Source: Jimgerdemannia flammicorona (lineage: Eukaryota > Mucoromycota > Endogonomycetes > Endogonales > Endogonaceae). Taken from it: 21,532 nucleotides of DNA. Where the stretch lies: assembly GCA_003990745.1 (NCBI GenBank), contig RBNI01001635.1, positions 1-21,532 on the forward strand, written 5' to 3'. A program made the position numbers and the translations under genes. Below the pieces are notes generated by a model. That model was given only the letters and a program-made list of their open reading frames with translations, did no database searches and was not told the origin of the DNA. Shown in pieces: positions 1 to 11,106 of the stretch; within the stretch, counting starts at the first letter, position 1; every line of letters begins with the position of its first letter.

Positions 1-409
1 TTTTTAATGGACTTATAGTTCTGCAGAATTTTATTGGAAGAGAACCTAGACTATATAGGCCAAAACCCTCCCCCACCACCCACCGAACAATATCCCCCCA
101 TTAACTTAGGCTACTAAATTGTCCAGCAGTCCCACCACTCCAGCTATGCCTGTCGAACACTAGCTATATCAATCCCCACAATATAAACTAGACTTATCTG
201 CTCACCAGGGCTAGATTATCATTTATACATGAGAGCACACCTATGCGTCAGATCTAGCAACATCAGGACTGAATAAAGAATAGCCCCCCGAACTCCAAAA
301 GAAAGTTCAAGGTAAAGAAAAAACCCCCAACCAACCAATAGAGAGCAAAGTAGATTCAAAGTAAGTGAGTAAAGGACTTATATGCAGCACCTTCCTCAAA
401 GGACTTATA
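1..409 (-). repeat. Transposon terminal repeat (LTR-like), left copy, minus orientation
   Basis: The reverse complement of this segment aligns end to end with 21,133-21,532. By eye there are about 51 mismatches over roughly 395 positions; all are transitions except one ambiguous position next to an indel. Read on the minus strand it holds a TATA-like CCTATATAG (complement of 51-59) and, further on, an AATAAA-type signal (complement of about 31-36), an order expected of an LTR promoter/poly(A) region. The word GGACTTATA occurs three times on the plus strand (9-17, 374-382, 401-409). No clean TG...CA ends or target-site duplication are visible. The element probably continues beyond base 1. A MITE or other repeat cannot be excluded. 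The repeat relationship is certain; the LTR class is inference. Confidence 0.75.
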
Positions 410-1250
410 CATGGGCTAGAGTCTGAAAAGACCTCACTCCCACTCTCCAAGCCTGTGGGCCTTGATCATGTTGCCGTATCAGCTCCCAGTTCCAGTCAGG
501 TACTACCAAATGAGGAAGGCTCTGCTCCCCAAGCCTGCAGGCCTTGATTGTATTATCGCATTAGCTCCTGGTTCCAGTTGGGTACAGCCAGGATGCTATT
601 AGCTCCCAGTTTCAGTTGGGTATAGTCAGGATGCTGGCCCCTGCACCACCCCACCCCTCACCAGCCAATTGAAAGGCCCCACTGAAATATTATCCACCCT
701 AGCCCTGATGACCACCTCCAGCCTAGTACTCTACTGGTTCACCATAATTACCCATCCTCCTATCTGTGATGGCCATCTCCCCTCCCATTCTGACAACACC
801 CAAAAAACAGTTACCTATGCCAGAACCATACTCGCCAGGAAGCTCGCCAAAGCCAGAGGGCCCCACCACAGGTACTAAGGACCTACAGATAATCTATACT
901 GAGCACTTGACACCCAAGGTTGGCCAACTCTCTATATAATCTGTGACACACTGAGACAGTACCATGTTGGTAACAATAAAAGGAAGAAGGCACCACATCA
1001 AAACAAATGCACTCCAGATGCAGCTGAAGGTATCAGAAACCATGAAAAAGTGGAGAAGACACTGATCCAATATCAATAAAGAGGCAACTCATCACTATTG
1101 CCCTTCTCCCACTATGCTCATGCAGGTACAGTAAATCAACCTGAGGTAGAGGGAGTAATAATAGGGGAAAGGGGACTCAGAAGGTTGCCTACCAAACCTT
1201 GTGACCAGTAAGATAGTGGAGAAAAGAGCCTGTACAATCTATATATCAGC
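410..1250. mobile_element. CpG-poor transposon debris
   Basis: This stretch is C-rich and G-poor on the plus strand and has only four CpGs, all before about 850. No frame is open for long. The longest, 669-878 (69 codons, plus strand), has no recognisable domain and I treat it as chance or as a decayed fragment. The segment lies directly outside the boundary of the left terminal repeat, so it is the sequence that repeat inserted next to or into. It includes a degenerate repeated motif described separately. Its transposon origin is inferred from composition, not from a recognised protein. Confidence 0.5.
443..635. repeat. Three degenerate direct-repeat units
   Basis: Unit 1 (about 443-504) and unit 2 (about 524-595) share CCAAGCCTG..GGCCTTGAT, then a TTAGCTCC/TCAGCTCC core, then AGTTCCAGT or GGTTCCAGT and a GGTAC word. 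Unit 3 (about 598-635) repeats only the second half: TTAGCTCCCAGTTTCAGTTGGGTA followed by GTCAGGATGCT. Units 2 and 3 also share the CAGGATGCT tail. The differences are mostly C/T and G/A. Such arrays occur near the ends or in the untranslated regions of retroelements; no function is implied here. Confidence 0.7.
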
Positions 1251-1980
1251 TAGAGAGATACTAATAATGAGAATAAGGATAATATTATTTCTCTAGTTCT
1301 CAACTTTAAGATAGATAAAATAAAAATCAATAAAGATATTGATTTCTAAGGAGAGAGAAATATAATATTATAAATAATCTTTGACAATATACTATAAATA
1401 GTATTCATATGACTTAGCAATAATGTTATAAATGAATAATATATAAATAAGATGAATAAAGTATAGAAAATAACATACTAAAACCCCTAAACATTGGAGC
1501 TATAGCTAGAGCTATAGTAACTATATTACTTAACTAATATATTATCTAAAGTATTTATCCTGATCATAAACTCAAAGCAATTATTCTAAGTATAAAGGTT
1601 ATTTATTTTATAAATAAACAACTAAAGTAGTTATATATATACTAAATTAGTCATATATATATATATACTTAGTCAGAAATCAATGAACTATTACTTAGCC
1701 AATATATATAAATACTTTAGAAATTATATTCAAAATAAACCAGCTCTTAGTTAAATATAAATCCCCCTCTATATATACTTTTCTGAGTTTCTTAGTAATA
1801 ATAACTAGGTTACTCTAGTATTTCTAACTAAACTCTAGAAGTCTAGCTAACTTCTCTTTGAACCTAAATTATAAGAGATTTAGTTATATATAGTAAGAAT
1901 AAGTCTCTTTTTTTTATTTTTATATAGTTATGTAGACTCTGCTATTTATTACCAGTCTATAGAAATAATTACATCATCTC
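1251..1980. mobile_element. AT-rich transposon-derived segment without readable genes
   Basis: Very AT-rich sequence with no CpG, many TATA runs (a TA dinucleotide run lies near 1653-1670) and no open frame of note. GC content drops sharply relative to both neighbours, like the heavily decayed blocks at 6,570-8,090 and 14,862-16,985. I take it as an older, more strongly mutated element or fragment. I cannot assign a family, and I did not find terminal repeats bounding it. Confidence 0.45.
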
Positions 1981-3270
1981 CACTCACTACTCAATCTCTA
2001 TAGAGGAACTCTCCCCTACTCTTTCATGCTTGAAAATCACCCTATCACCCACCACCTTCACTCTCTCCCCACTCTACCCACAGATTTTCTCTATCAAACA
2101 AACTACTGACTACTCTGTAGACTCCAACTAAGCCACCAGTTCATCAGAGTATCTTCCATCAACCCTTTTTATCTCAGCAGCTATACCCTCAAGCCCAGAT
2201 GCCTTCTTTCCTCAAAAACAAACAACCAATAATCTGTCAACCCCACTTACATAGCCAGTATCCAATCTAAAGTAAGTCATTTCTTCTCAACCCCCCCTAT
2301 AAATCTATCCTGCAAATCCTCCCACTAATCCCTCACACCATCCCCTCTATATATGACTCTCAAATATTTCCCAACTGCTATTTAGAAGTTGCCAAGCACC
2401 TTATACTCTCCTAGCTAATGTTCTAGTATCTGTATGAAACCTTCTTCCTGACTAATATTATAATACTTCTTATAGTCAAAGTTTTCTCCCTCAATAAGGT
2501 GGTCTGAGTAAAAGTTAAGTATAACATTCCTCCTCAACATACACTACCAGACTACTCAATACTTTGATGGCAGCCACTACCTAATCTCAGCACTCTAGGC
2601 CCAGACCCCATTCTAGTCCCACTCTTCTCCAATATCTGCCAACTGTCATCTGCTGGGCCACAGGTCCTGCCTGAACCCCCTCTGGCACTCAACCCCATCA
2701 TTAATATTGAAGTTATCTAGGGGGATACTCTCCAGTAATACTCAGTCCCATCTCTACATTACTGAGCCCCAAGGCATCTCTCCTTCATCTCTCTGCCAAC
2801 AAATCCCAATATAGTATACCCTATCTACTACTCTCTACCAGAAGCCCTTAAACTATATGTGTCTATTATTCTGAAGCCCAACCAAGGATAGTAGATCTTC
2901 TATAGAGTCTCTTAGTGAGAACCTCATCTCTCAGACCTTCTTCATCAGGAGAACCCAGCTTCTGCCTCTCAGCTCTACAGCTCTCTTTAACCACTATGCT
3001 CTCAGACAGTACAACCTCTTTGGAAAGTCAACCAGCCCAAGTCCCTCTCTAGCCACTGGCAAAGACAAAATTTTCCAGCTAATCTAACTCCTCCTCTCAG
3101 CCCAGATCCACTCCTTGGTCAATTTCAACAATCTCTTCACCACCCAGGCCAGGAAGTCCAGATGATAAGCCAAGTAGTAAGAATAAGTTCCTTGTAACTG
3201 TGGTTACTGAAGAAGGGCAACACTGTTATTTCCACTACAAAGAAACTGCACTTCCTCAATCTTAGTAAAC
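1981..3270 (-). pseudogene. CpG-free relic of an unidentified transposon coding region
   Basis: The plus strand is C-rich and G-poor, so the minus strand is purine-rich like the coding strand of the relic at 17,100-19,800. On the minus strand several stretches between about 3,160 and 2,580 read as protein broken by TAG and TGA, the stops that C-to-T change makes from CAG and CGA. On the plus strand 2,870-3,165 is also nearly open (about 97 codons, one TAG), so the coding strand is not settled. I recognise no domain. Alternative: non-coding repeat sequence. Composition and CpG loss are seen; coding status is inference. Confidence 0.35.
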
Positions 3271-6200
3271 ACAACTAAGTAAAAGAGCAATTGAAAGGCT
3301 TCTTGATACATATGTGTGTCAAGTCCCTAATGTATAACTTATTTTCTGAATTATCCAAGGATAAGAGAGGGGTAGAAATATGTGTTATTACAGTAGGTGA
3401 GACTTTGCTTCGTTCACCTGGTTCACCTAACTGACATATGCATGTGTATGTAAACTTCATGAAACATTGGTTCTCGAAATGGTTGTCTGGGGTGCTCTCC
3501 TCTTTGAACTCTCTAGCCCCGGATCATTCATGGAACATTGGTTGATGACTGGACGATCGAGACGCTGCTTCAAGTCATGCAACGAAATCAGTTCAGGTCG
3601 GAAGCCTATTTGTGTTCAGAAAAGACATTTATGTCAGGACGTACATGATACTGCGTATAACAAACATGTACAAATTGCGATTGGGCGATGGCGAAAACTA
3701 AATAAAAGACGGACGTATAAAAGAAGAATTCTTTTCCGAATTTGACAATGGCAAAGAGCCGAAGAGGCAAGTGCTGCAATTGGCCCACTGCTGCCAATGA
3801 GAGAAATATAGTCAATGAAAGGCTCGCGACAACAACACATCAAAGCAAACGTTGACCATCAAACAAGATAGTTCAGTAACCCAAGTACATATTCTGTTAA
3901 GATACTACAATTAGGCAGTTCCAAGTCTGTGTTGATGACGTTTGCCGTACATTTTAGGGTCCAAATACCGATATGAAGGCATTCACAGATGCGTGTAATT
4001 ATTGTTATTATTAAGATAAGGGTTTTCGTCATGTAGATCATACCTTCCAACACAAGCACTATACCCGAAGGAAGGGGGCGAGATATTAGATTACTAGTTC
4101 AAATATCATACAGGAATCATACATTGCTAGAACTGGAAATAAATAAACAAAAAGGGGTTTTCTATACCGTATTTCGGGATATTACGTAAAGACCAAAAGT
4201 ATTTTACCATTAAAGAGGATTTAGAACGAGAAGCAGGCGGCGTAGAACGGAAGCAAGGTACGGTCATTTGTTTTAGTACCAGTCCTTTAGCCACCCATTT
4301 GAGCAATTATTTTCAAACAAAGCCGACAACCTCAACATCTTTGCACAGAAAACACAACATACCAAGGCAAACGATCCAGTAAGGTCGCGCGCGCAAGGCT
4401 ACGCCCAGCAAATCATTGACCATTCCAAGTCTGCTTTTGCTGTCGAGGCCCTTCTGATATGATGCCCGATTTGGCGCCCCGTGCTCACGTAAATGGCAAC
4501 ATTGAAGTCTCGGAAAAGCTCGTCTTGAGTTTTATGTTTTGTTCGTTTGGCCCAAGCTTCCGGGTTTCATTTCCGCCCCCCTGGAACAGCGCAAGAGGCT
4601 TGGTGATGGGGTACCCTTGCCCGCGGTTGAGTTCTATGCATAATGATATAAATTTGTTTGTTCATTGGCAACGCTGCATTGCATTGCGGGAAGGAGGTTT
4701 CATATCTTTTGTTTATCTTTAAAGACGCATGATTGTGGCGTAGGAAGCTGTAGGGATTACCCACTTTCTGATTCCTTCTCTCTTTTGTTTCATTGGGCAT
4801 TTTTTCATTTCCGTTATTTCCGCTCCATTTGCTTGAACAAAGCGTTTAACGTCATACGCGTCGGTTTGGGACTCAAAACGATGTTTGGATCACTTGAAGG
4901 ATCAAAAGTTTGATCTTTTCTTTTCTGTATTTCCATCTTCCGTTTACTTTCATAAAATATAGGAGACATGCGCCGCCGGTTGGTTGCTCCGAACCTCATC
5001 ATTTCGGCCTACCGGACTCTTGGGCGAAGTATTTAACGCGATATCTCAAGGCTCCAAGGCGCAATTGGTATTGTAAATTACTAAAAACAAGACTCGTATA
5101 TAATAAGAATGCGCCTCCCAGTCGATGACGCCATAGCACTTGCTCATAAACGGATATCCCGCAATAACAGACCTGACACACCGAATCGGCCCAGAACAGG
5201 GGAACCGACGTATGCGGAACATGCTTAATCCTAATGCGACGTTGTGGGAGGTCAATTCGTTTGTAAGCAAAAAACGCTGTTGGGCCATAATTCGAGTTAC
5301 AAGAAGGAAATTACGTGGAGTCAATTTTTTTTTTTAGTCACGCATCACACTTCTGTTCCCCGCGCGCACCAAGTGCGGTACCCTTTTACGATGCCGCAGT
5401 TCAAGCACTTCCGCCTCCTGCTTGTAAAAATAGTTCAATTCGCCCTCATCGACATTGATAACATGAAAACATAAGTGGCAGCTCACCAACAATATCTTTA
5501 ACCCAAATGGGTAACTCCACGGACCTCGGCGAACCCTCTCCAAGAAGGGGAAGGTGAGGCTGGTTAGTCATCCCGCCCATCATCTTCCCCGACACCCATC
5601 TTCATCGCGTTTAATAGCATCAGCGTAGCAACGAGCCACAGCCTCAATATCTGAGATGGTAATATGGCCAACGGAGGTGGATGCGCATCATTTGCGTATG
5701 GCCGCCAATCTGTTTGGGGGGGGGGGATGACCACCCATCTCGAACCGCAGCAAGTGTATCGAGCTTGCTATGACCACTTTCCTTTCCTTATGAAGACTGT
5801 TATGGTGGTCGGAGAAACGTATTTTCACTGAAAAATTTGCAGAAGTCGATTCTTCGTTTTCCTAACAGGCGCTATTTTTGTTTTTTCGATCGAGCTTTTA
5901 TGCCGAGGTAAATGTTTTGGTCCTAAGTCCAAAAGAACCATGATTACTGTACCAAGGGAAGCATGACAACTGTGGAAATGAAATAACATTATTGAAAAAT
6001 GCTAATTGCGGGCGTCAAGGCAAAGTTGCCCGATCTCATTGGTCTCGTAGCCGAAATATTTTGCATTATTCGTTCGAAGAGATCGGTCATTGACCAAAGG
6101 AAAGGAAAAAGAATCGCTCCACAGACCAAGGTCTCGGGCCCAACAGGTGACTCGATGACTGACATGCGACTCGAAATGGATAAGTATGAGCGGATGGCAG

Positions 6201-6570
6201 GAAAGCAGTAAGGAACTTAGGGCGAAGTGAATTGGATGGGTAACAATAGAGCGGCGGTGCAGTGCGGCCATGCGTTGGTCTGTGCGACCAGATTTTTGAT
6301 GGTTTGACATGGAAAGTGTCAAGAGAGCTTGGTGGTTACAATCCGATAGTCTGTGTTTGAATGCCGATGACTAGGGGGTAGTTGTCTTGCAAAGTCGTTG
6401 TAGCGACGATGACGCCCGTTGTCATACCTACTTGAAACGTCCCTTATTCTCTGGACAGGACGACTTCCCCTTTAGCCATTGAGCGTTAAGATTTCCGGAT
6501 CTTCCTCGCTGCTAGGGCTAGGCCGGGATCAGCCTGAGCAGTCCCGAGTCCGCGGGCTGATCTCATGTCA
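3271..6570. other. Intergenic region of normal CpG content, no convincing gene
   Basis: CpG returns abruptly after about 3,408 and base composition becomes mixed. Both strands hold only short frames. A 92-codon frame at 3,467-3,745 and frames at 4,459-4,722 and 6,002-6,322 (minus) have no recognisable motif and no supporting splice structure. Two fragments look more exon-like: 4,273-4,461 on the plus strand and about 5,560-5,690 on the minus strand. Other content: a near-repeat TTCATGRAACATTGGTT at about 3,456-3,472 and 3,526-3,542, a T run at about 5,325-5,335, and a G10 run at about 5,717-5,726. A fast-evolving or broken gene, or a non-coding RNA, may be hidden here but I cannot demonstrate one. 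Confidence 0.5.
4273..4461 (+). other. Exon-like open segment, possible gene remnant
   Basis: One plus-strand frame stays open for about 62 codons from a TAG near 4,273 to a TGA at about 4,459. It contains no ATG but begins just after TTTTAG and TACCAG, which could act as splice acceptors. Its translation is well mixed in composition and ends in the residues QQIIDHSKSAFAVEALLI. I do not recognise it. It could be the last exon of a spliced gene whose other exons I cannot find, or a chance frame. No partner exon with matching phase was identified. Confidence 0.15.
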
Positions 6571-8100
6571 CTGGTTTCCCTATTTTATTATACTTGATGT
6601 ACAACAATAAACCTATTTATCAGAAATCCAAGTTCTTATGAAACTGCCACCATGACTTCAAGTAAAGGAGTACCTGGATTTTGTCTAGATTTAGTTGATT
6701 TTAATTATATAATTGTATTTTCTACTATTGAAAAAGTAACTTACAGAATATACTTAAAGTTATAACAGTCAGTCAGAACTACAAGAATTGGATATTTCTC
6801 CTAGTGAGATATCTATTAGTTCAATACCATCATTTTTCCATTTAAATACCTCTAATATAATTTAAAACAAGAGTTTGTATTTTATTTTTATATATTTATT
6901 TTAAATATTCTTAAACTTCTTTAATATTATAAATAATATAATACTTTAGTAAACTTAGAGCTTGGTTCAATATTTATAATATAATTTATATAAAGCTTAA
7001 TGAAAGAACAGATTGACTTTTCAATATAAATTAAATAGTAATCAATATAACTTTCTTAGATTTTTTTTTTTTTTTTTAATAGTTATAAAGCTTAAATTTA
7101 AATAAAATAATAAATTTTATAATTTTATAAATATAATAAAAAGTTAGATAATTTTTAACTATATATAAGGATAAATTAAGTAATATATTAAACTTTAGAC
7201 TATCTATAAATTACTAAATAAATTAGATATATAATAAGAACTTTACTAATAATATTAAAAAATTTAACTAATTATAGTTTTTTTTTTTTTTTTAAAAAAA
7301 AAATAATATTTTAATTTTAATATATTTAGAATATAATATTAACTAAAAATAGATTCTCTTATATTAAAAATAAAGTTTTAATATTGAGATTATTAAAAAG
7401 ATATATAAGTTAAATATTATATAATAGTATATTATCTTTAAAAAAACTAAAATACATTATTATATATATTAAAGATATTATTTATAATTAAAGTATAAAT
7501 TTTGTTATAATATAAAAGTTATTTAAAATCCTTAGAAATATCTTTCTAATAATTTAGTATTATAAAGTATTATAGTTCTATTTAGTATTAATAAGATATA
7601 TTATTATACTAAGATAGTTATTTTAATTATATATAATATCTATATTTATTATAAAGATAATAGACTTTAATGTATTTCCTATAATAAAATTCTTTATTTA
7701 ATTAGTCAATAAAATATATATTATTAAGAGTTAAGATATTTAAAAAGATTCTCAAAACTTTTAACTTTTAATAATAATAAAAGATCTATTTTATAAAAAA
7801 TTTAATAACTAAAAAGAACCACTGTAAGAGAAGCATTGATGGCAGAAACTGTTAGCATATTAGAGCAATATATTACTTGAAATATCAGTAGTATACTCTT
7901 TGAAGAGAAAATCTTATCATAGTAGCTGTATTTGCAAATTTTATCAGAGGTTTGAGTAAAGTATTGCCAGATCATTGAAACCTTCTTGAAAAGTAATAAC
8001 ATATGGATGAAAACTACAGGCTAACAGGAGTTATGGATGAAAAGAAAAAGCTATGAACATTTGGAAATACTAGCAAGAGAACAATTACGGTGAGCACAAA
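6570..8100 (-). mobile_element. Decayed DNA transposon, hAT-like (BED finger remnant)
   Basis: This block is extremely AT-rich, has no CpG from about 6,590 to 8,087, and contains long T runs (near 7,062-7,077 and 7,279-7,293). Near its right end a minus-strand frame reads like the N terminus of an hAT-type transposase with a BED zinc finger. Just outside, 8,108-8,180 is rich in GGCCC/GGGCC words, which resemble subterminal motifs of some hAT elements and lie a plausible distance upstream of that frame. At about 1.5 kb the block is shorter than a full transposase gene, so it is deleted or only part of the element. No clean terminal inverted repeats or 8-bp target duplication were found. The rest of the block is unreadable. 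Confidence 0.5.
7802..8002 (-). pseudogene. BED-type zinc finger remnant of a transposase
   Basis: A 66-codon minus-strand frame contains WQYFTQTSDKI followed by YSYYDKIFSSKS. This matches the layout of BED fingers in hAT transposases: aromatic W..F, a C-x2-C pair before a D/K-K-x-F stretch, then a distal His. The two expected Cys positions (residues 25 and 28) are Tyr, encoded TAC and TAT, one G-to-A step from TGC and TGT. A candidate distal His at residue 45 is also Tyr (TAT from CAT). The finger therefore cannot bind zinc as written. Downstream on the minus strand the frame is lost in AT-rich sequence. Domain assignment is from pattern memory, not a profile search. Confidence 0.5.
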
Positions 8101-8570
8101 ACTAAGGTGCGGGCCGGTGGCTTGACGCTGATTCCAGGCCCGACGAGCCCAAGCCCGATGGGCCGGGCTCACGTGCGGAACCCCCGCGCAAAGGACGTTT
8201 CGAGTGGGTGGGGTGCAGGTTTCGGCGTAATTTGGTGTACCGACTTATTGGGCAGGCAGCAATCAATGCTGGGTGTCAACAGTAGGAACAATGGGTGAAT
8301 GGGTATTGCCTGGGCGGGATGGGCGGGGGTGGGGCGCACAGTCCTTGGAGGGTTGTCAAGCTGCAAGAGGGCTGTGCGACGGTGATTCGATCGGATGTGG
8401 ACAGGACCGCATGCTGGTCTCACGTGGAAGCACAAGAGCCATAACACTCAGAGAATCGTCGCTTTTTGCTGGAACCGTTCTCAGGGGCGTAAACAATAAC
8501 ATTAATATAAACAACCGCAAAAATAGCACATCATCATATCATACCTACCTTCCCTCCCAGTCCAAAAGAA
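8101..8570. promoter_or_regulatory. GC-rich upstream region of the 614-residue gene, with a G-tract cluster
   Basis: CpG-rich sequence resumes at about 8,088. The first part (8,108-8,180) carries clustered GGCCC/GGGCC words, possibly the end of the neighbouring hAT-like element. At 8,311-8,334 four G tracts with one- to two-base spacers (GGGCGGGATGGGCGGGGGTG and on) form a candidate G-quadruplex about 240 nt before the start codon. An AT-rich patch ATTAATATAAAC at about 8,498-8,509 is the only TATA-like candidate. No transcription start is evident from sequence alone. Confidence 0.4.
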
Positions 8571-10552
8571 ATGAACAATGTCTTGCTGGATAGCGACCTC
8601 GAGGACGCTGGAAAAACTTTTGCACTGCCCGCAAAATTCCTCGAGGTGCGTAACAATTGAAAGCCCCACCCTCGACTCCCCCGTTTGACTCCCAAGGCAC
8701 TCTTTGAATACCCCTACCTACATCACTCTTTGTTCTCCTCCTCATGTTGCTCTCCTCACGCCTTATCCTTGAACCGGAACAGAGATCCATGGCTCGCCAG
8801 GCGAAGCTGAAGCAGCAAGCTGAAGAGCGTCGCCTGAAGCACGAGCAGGAGCAGCTGGAACAACATGAACAGCAGGAGCAGCACGAGCTGCTTGCACCCG
8901 CCCCCCCTCCTGCTGCTGCCAGACCACCCCCAAACCCCAAGCCGTCGAAGCCTACCACAACTCGCGGCACCGCACCCGCCCCCAAGGCCGTCTCCACGCT
9001 CAAGGTTTCGCCTGGGCAAGCTCGCGCTGCGGGCACCGCCTCGCCGCCCAAACGCCCTTCTAGGACGCCCATCGGCAAGACGATTTCCGCCGCGGCCGCG
9101 GCCTCCTCACCTAAATCCTTCAGCTCGCTCTCTGCAGCTTCGCGCCGCAAGTCTCCTGAGCGGCGCCCGGTTCCGATGCCTCAGCTGCGCCTTAAGCTCG
9201 TCCCTTCGCTTTCTACCTCCTCTCTCCCCCCAACTCCAACTCGTAGCAGCCCGACTCGTAGCAGCCCAGCGACCCCAATCTCCCGTGCAAGCACGACTCC
9301 CGTTACGAGCTCTTCACGCACCAAAGCCCCTCCGCGGCGCAACCGCTCCACCTCGCTCACCGACAGGGAGGCCGCCGCGATCCGCCACGTATCCTTTCGA
9401 ACGGGCCCTACGCCCTCGGCGTCGGGCACGCACTCCTCCCGCCGTATCTCCAGCCCCGCTTCCGAGCGCAAGAAGCTTGCCTCGGCCCAACAGAACCGCC
9501 CGAGCTCCCCACCTTTGATGCAGCAGTTGACCATGATCGCCGAGCAGAACGCCACGCGCCCGTCGGGAACGGGGGGTGCCGGCTCCAACAGTTCGCCCTC
9601 GTCCACGCAGTCGTCGTCGCCTGCCACGCCTCAGGCGCACGGGTTCGCGCGCCGCGACTCCGAGGGCGACGAGGCCTCGGCAATGGTCTCGTCTCTGATG
9701 AAGGGAAACCAGGAGCTAGACCGCGACCTCGACATGATCGACCAGTACATCACCCTTCGCCGTGACATGGAGGACGACCGAGACGTAGACCATCGTCCCA
9801 AACCGGACGATCCCTCCACCTCCTCCGAGCGTCGCGCGGGTCCTCCAAGAAGGGCTAACAGTTTCCCCGTCGTCCGCGCCGCCCTTTCGAGCGGCGAGCA
9901 GCTGGGAATCATCCAGGAGGAATACCGACCCCCACCGCTCTCGTTGTCCCCACCACACGACTGGGCTGATGCGGTCTCGGGGCAGCAATACGCAACCCCG
10001 CAGCGTAGGCCAGAGTCCGGCCAAGGCTGGCAGCAGGGGAGGCCGAACGCGCAGCAGACACCAACCCCCCCTCCGCGTCCGTCTTCGCGCCACACCCCGA
10101 CCCCTGGGTCGTTCGAGATGCTGGGCTCCTCGCCGGCTATGGCTACGGCGGGTGGTGCCTTGCCGCTATCGCATTTCCTGACGCCGACGCTACCGACGTA
10201 CCATCGCTTCATCTTTTCGCAGACGAATGGGATCAGCAAGAAGGAGCAGGAGCTTGTGCGCAGGTTCCAGGCTGCCGAGCGGCATGGGATGGGCCTGGGC
10301 GAGGGTGGGGGGGACGTCATACTCGAGTACGCCACCGAACTTGAGGAGCTGCTGAGAAAAAAGATTGGAATGCTCGTCGGGTTGTATGGTGTCGTGAAGG
10401 AGGTCATGGGACAGGGGCAAGAGATGGCTAGGGCCCAGGCGCAATGGCAGGCGCAGGCGCAGGCACAGTGGCAGGCGCAGGCGCAATGGCAGACGCAGGT
10501 TGCGCAGCAGGGCGAATGGGAGGGGAGGGAAGGGGGGGAGGGCGAGGCGTGA
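8571..10552 (+). CDS. Ser/Pro/Gln-rich protein of unknown function, 614 residues, two exons
   Basis: Predicted exons are 8,571-8,645 and 8,783-10,552. The 137-nt intron begins GTGCGT and ends ACAG, and both sides are phase 0. Exon 1 encodes 25 residues ending PAKFLE, and exon 2 opens RSMARQAKLKQQAEERR, giving one continuous charged helix with EQEQLEQHEQQEQHE. Starting instead at the ATG at 8,744 would give 602 residues but begins inside the intron's pyrimidine tract. The middle (about residues 50-320) is basic, Ser/Pro/Ala-rich and probably disordered. An acidic/basic stretch MIDQYITLRRDMEDDRD lies near 343. Two C-terminal helices (about 510-525 and 535-570) are followed by QAQW repeats and a Gly/Glu tail. 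I see no signal peptide, membrane segment or catalytic motif. Coiled-coil and disorder calls are by eye. I do not recognise the family. Confidence 0.8.
10430..10510 (+). repeat. Short in-gene tandem repeat encoding QAQ/QW units
   Basis: Variants of the words CAGGCGCAGGCG, GCGCAATGG and GCACAGTGG recur in frame near the 3' end of the 614-residue gene. They encode alternating Gln, Ala and Trp (QWQAQAQAQWQAQAQWQTQ). The near-identical copies suggest replication slippage, so repeat number is likely to vary between strains. Confidence 0.7.
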
Positions 10553-11106
10553 AGGAGGATGTGGAAGGCTGTGTGCAGGGCATGTACAGGGCAGGAAGAA
10601 GGAGGATGTTGTATGTATGGCGGTTCCCGTCCTCGCCGCGGGTTTGCCTTCACGCTTCACCATTGAGCAGCGGGACATTCTAGATATATATCGTTGCGCA
10701 TCCTTTGTTTTCTTTTTCTTTCGCATATTCGCATCCTTTTTGCTCACATCATCCCTACATCCATCCCCATTGTGCTTTTTGCTTTTATCTATATATTTTT
10801 TTCTGTTTTTGCTTCTGTTCTATTGGCCCTAGATGACGTTTTTGTTCTCTTGCGAAAATTGTATATCTGATTCTTCGCTTAATGAACACACTTTGGCGTA
10901 ATGACGCACTTGGCCTCTCGTCCTTGTCGAAAGAGAAATGAATGGGATGGCCTATGGGAGGGATGGCGACTAATACGTTTTCGGTTGCAGGACGGAGATT
11001 ACGTACTTATCCCCTCCCAACGTAAAAAAAAAGAGGGTTCTAATAGACATTGCTTTCAATTATCATTGGAAGAAAGGGTAAAAATTAATGAATAATAATT
11101 TTGCGT

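Noticed and set aside
669..878. 69-codon ORF as a gene
   Set aside because: It lies in CpG-poor repeat debris, has no recognisable domain and no supporting context.
3467..3745. 92-codon ORF as a gene
   Set aside because: No motif, no clear promoter and overlapping minus-strand frames of similar size; the length is expected by chance in this composition.
6500..8190. Terminal inverted repeats for the hAT-like element (TAGGGCTAGGCCGGG near 6,512 against GC-rich words near 8,160)
   Set aside because: The best pairing needs several gaps and mismatches and no 8-bp target duplication flanks it.
8744..8782. ATG at 8,744 as the start of the 614-residue gene
   Set aside because: It lies in a pyrimidine-rich stretch just before a good splice acceptor, while an upstream exon joins in phase and gives a more natural N terminus.
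8545..10747. Long minus-strand and alternative-frame ORFs (201, 340, 185, 148 and 217 residues)
   Set aside because: They lie opposite or over the 614-residue gene. GC-rich coding sequence with few stops creates such frames; they are Cys/Ser/Arg/Pro-rich, have no domains and lack their own splice or promoter context.
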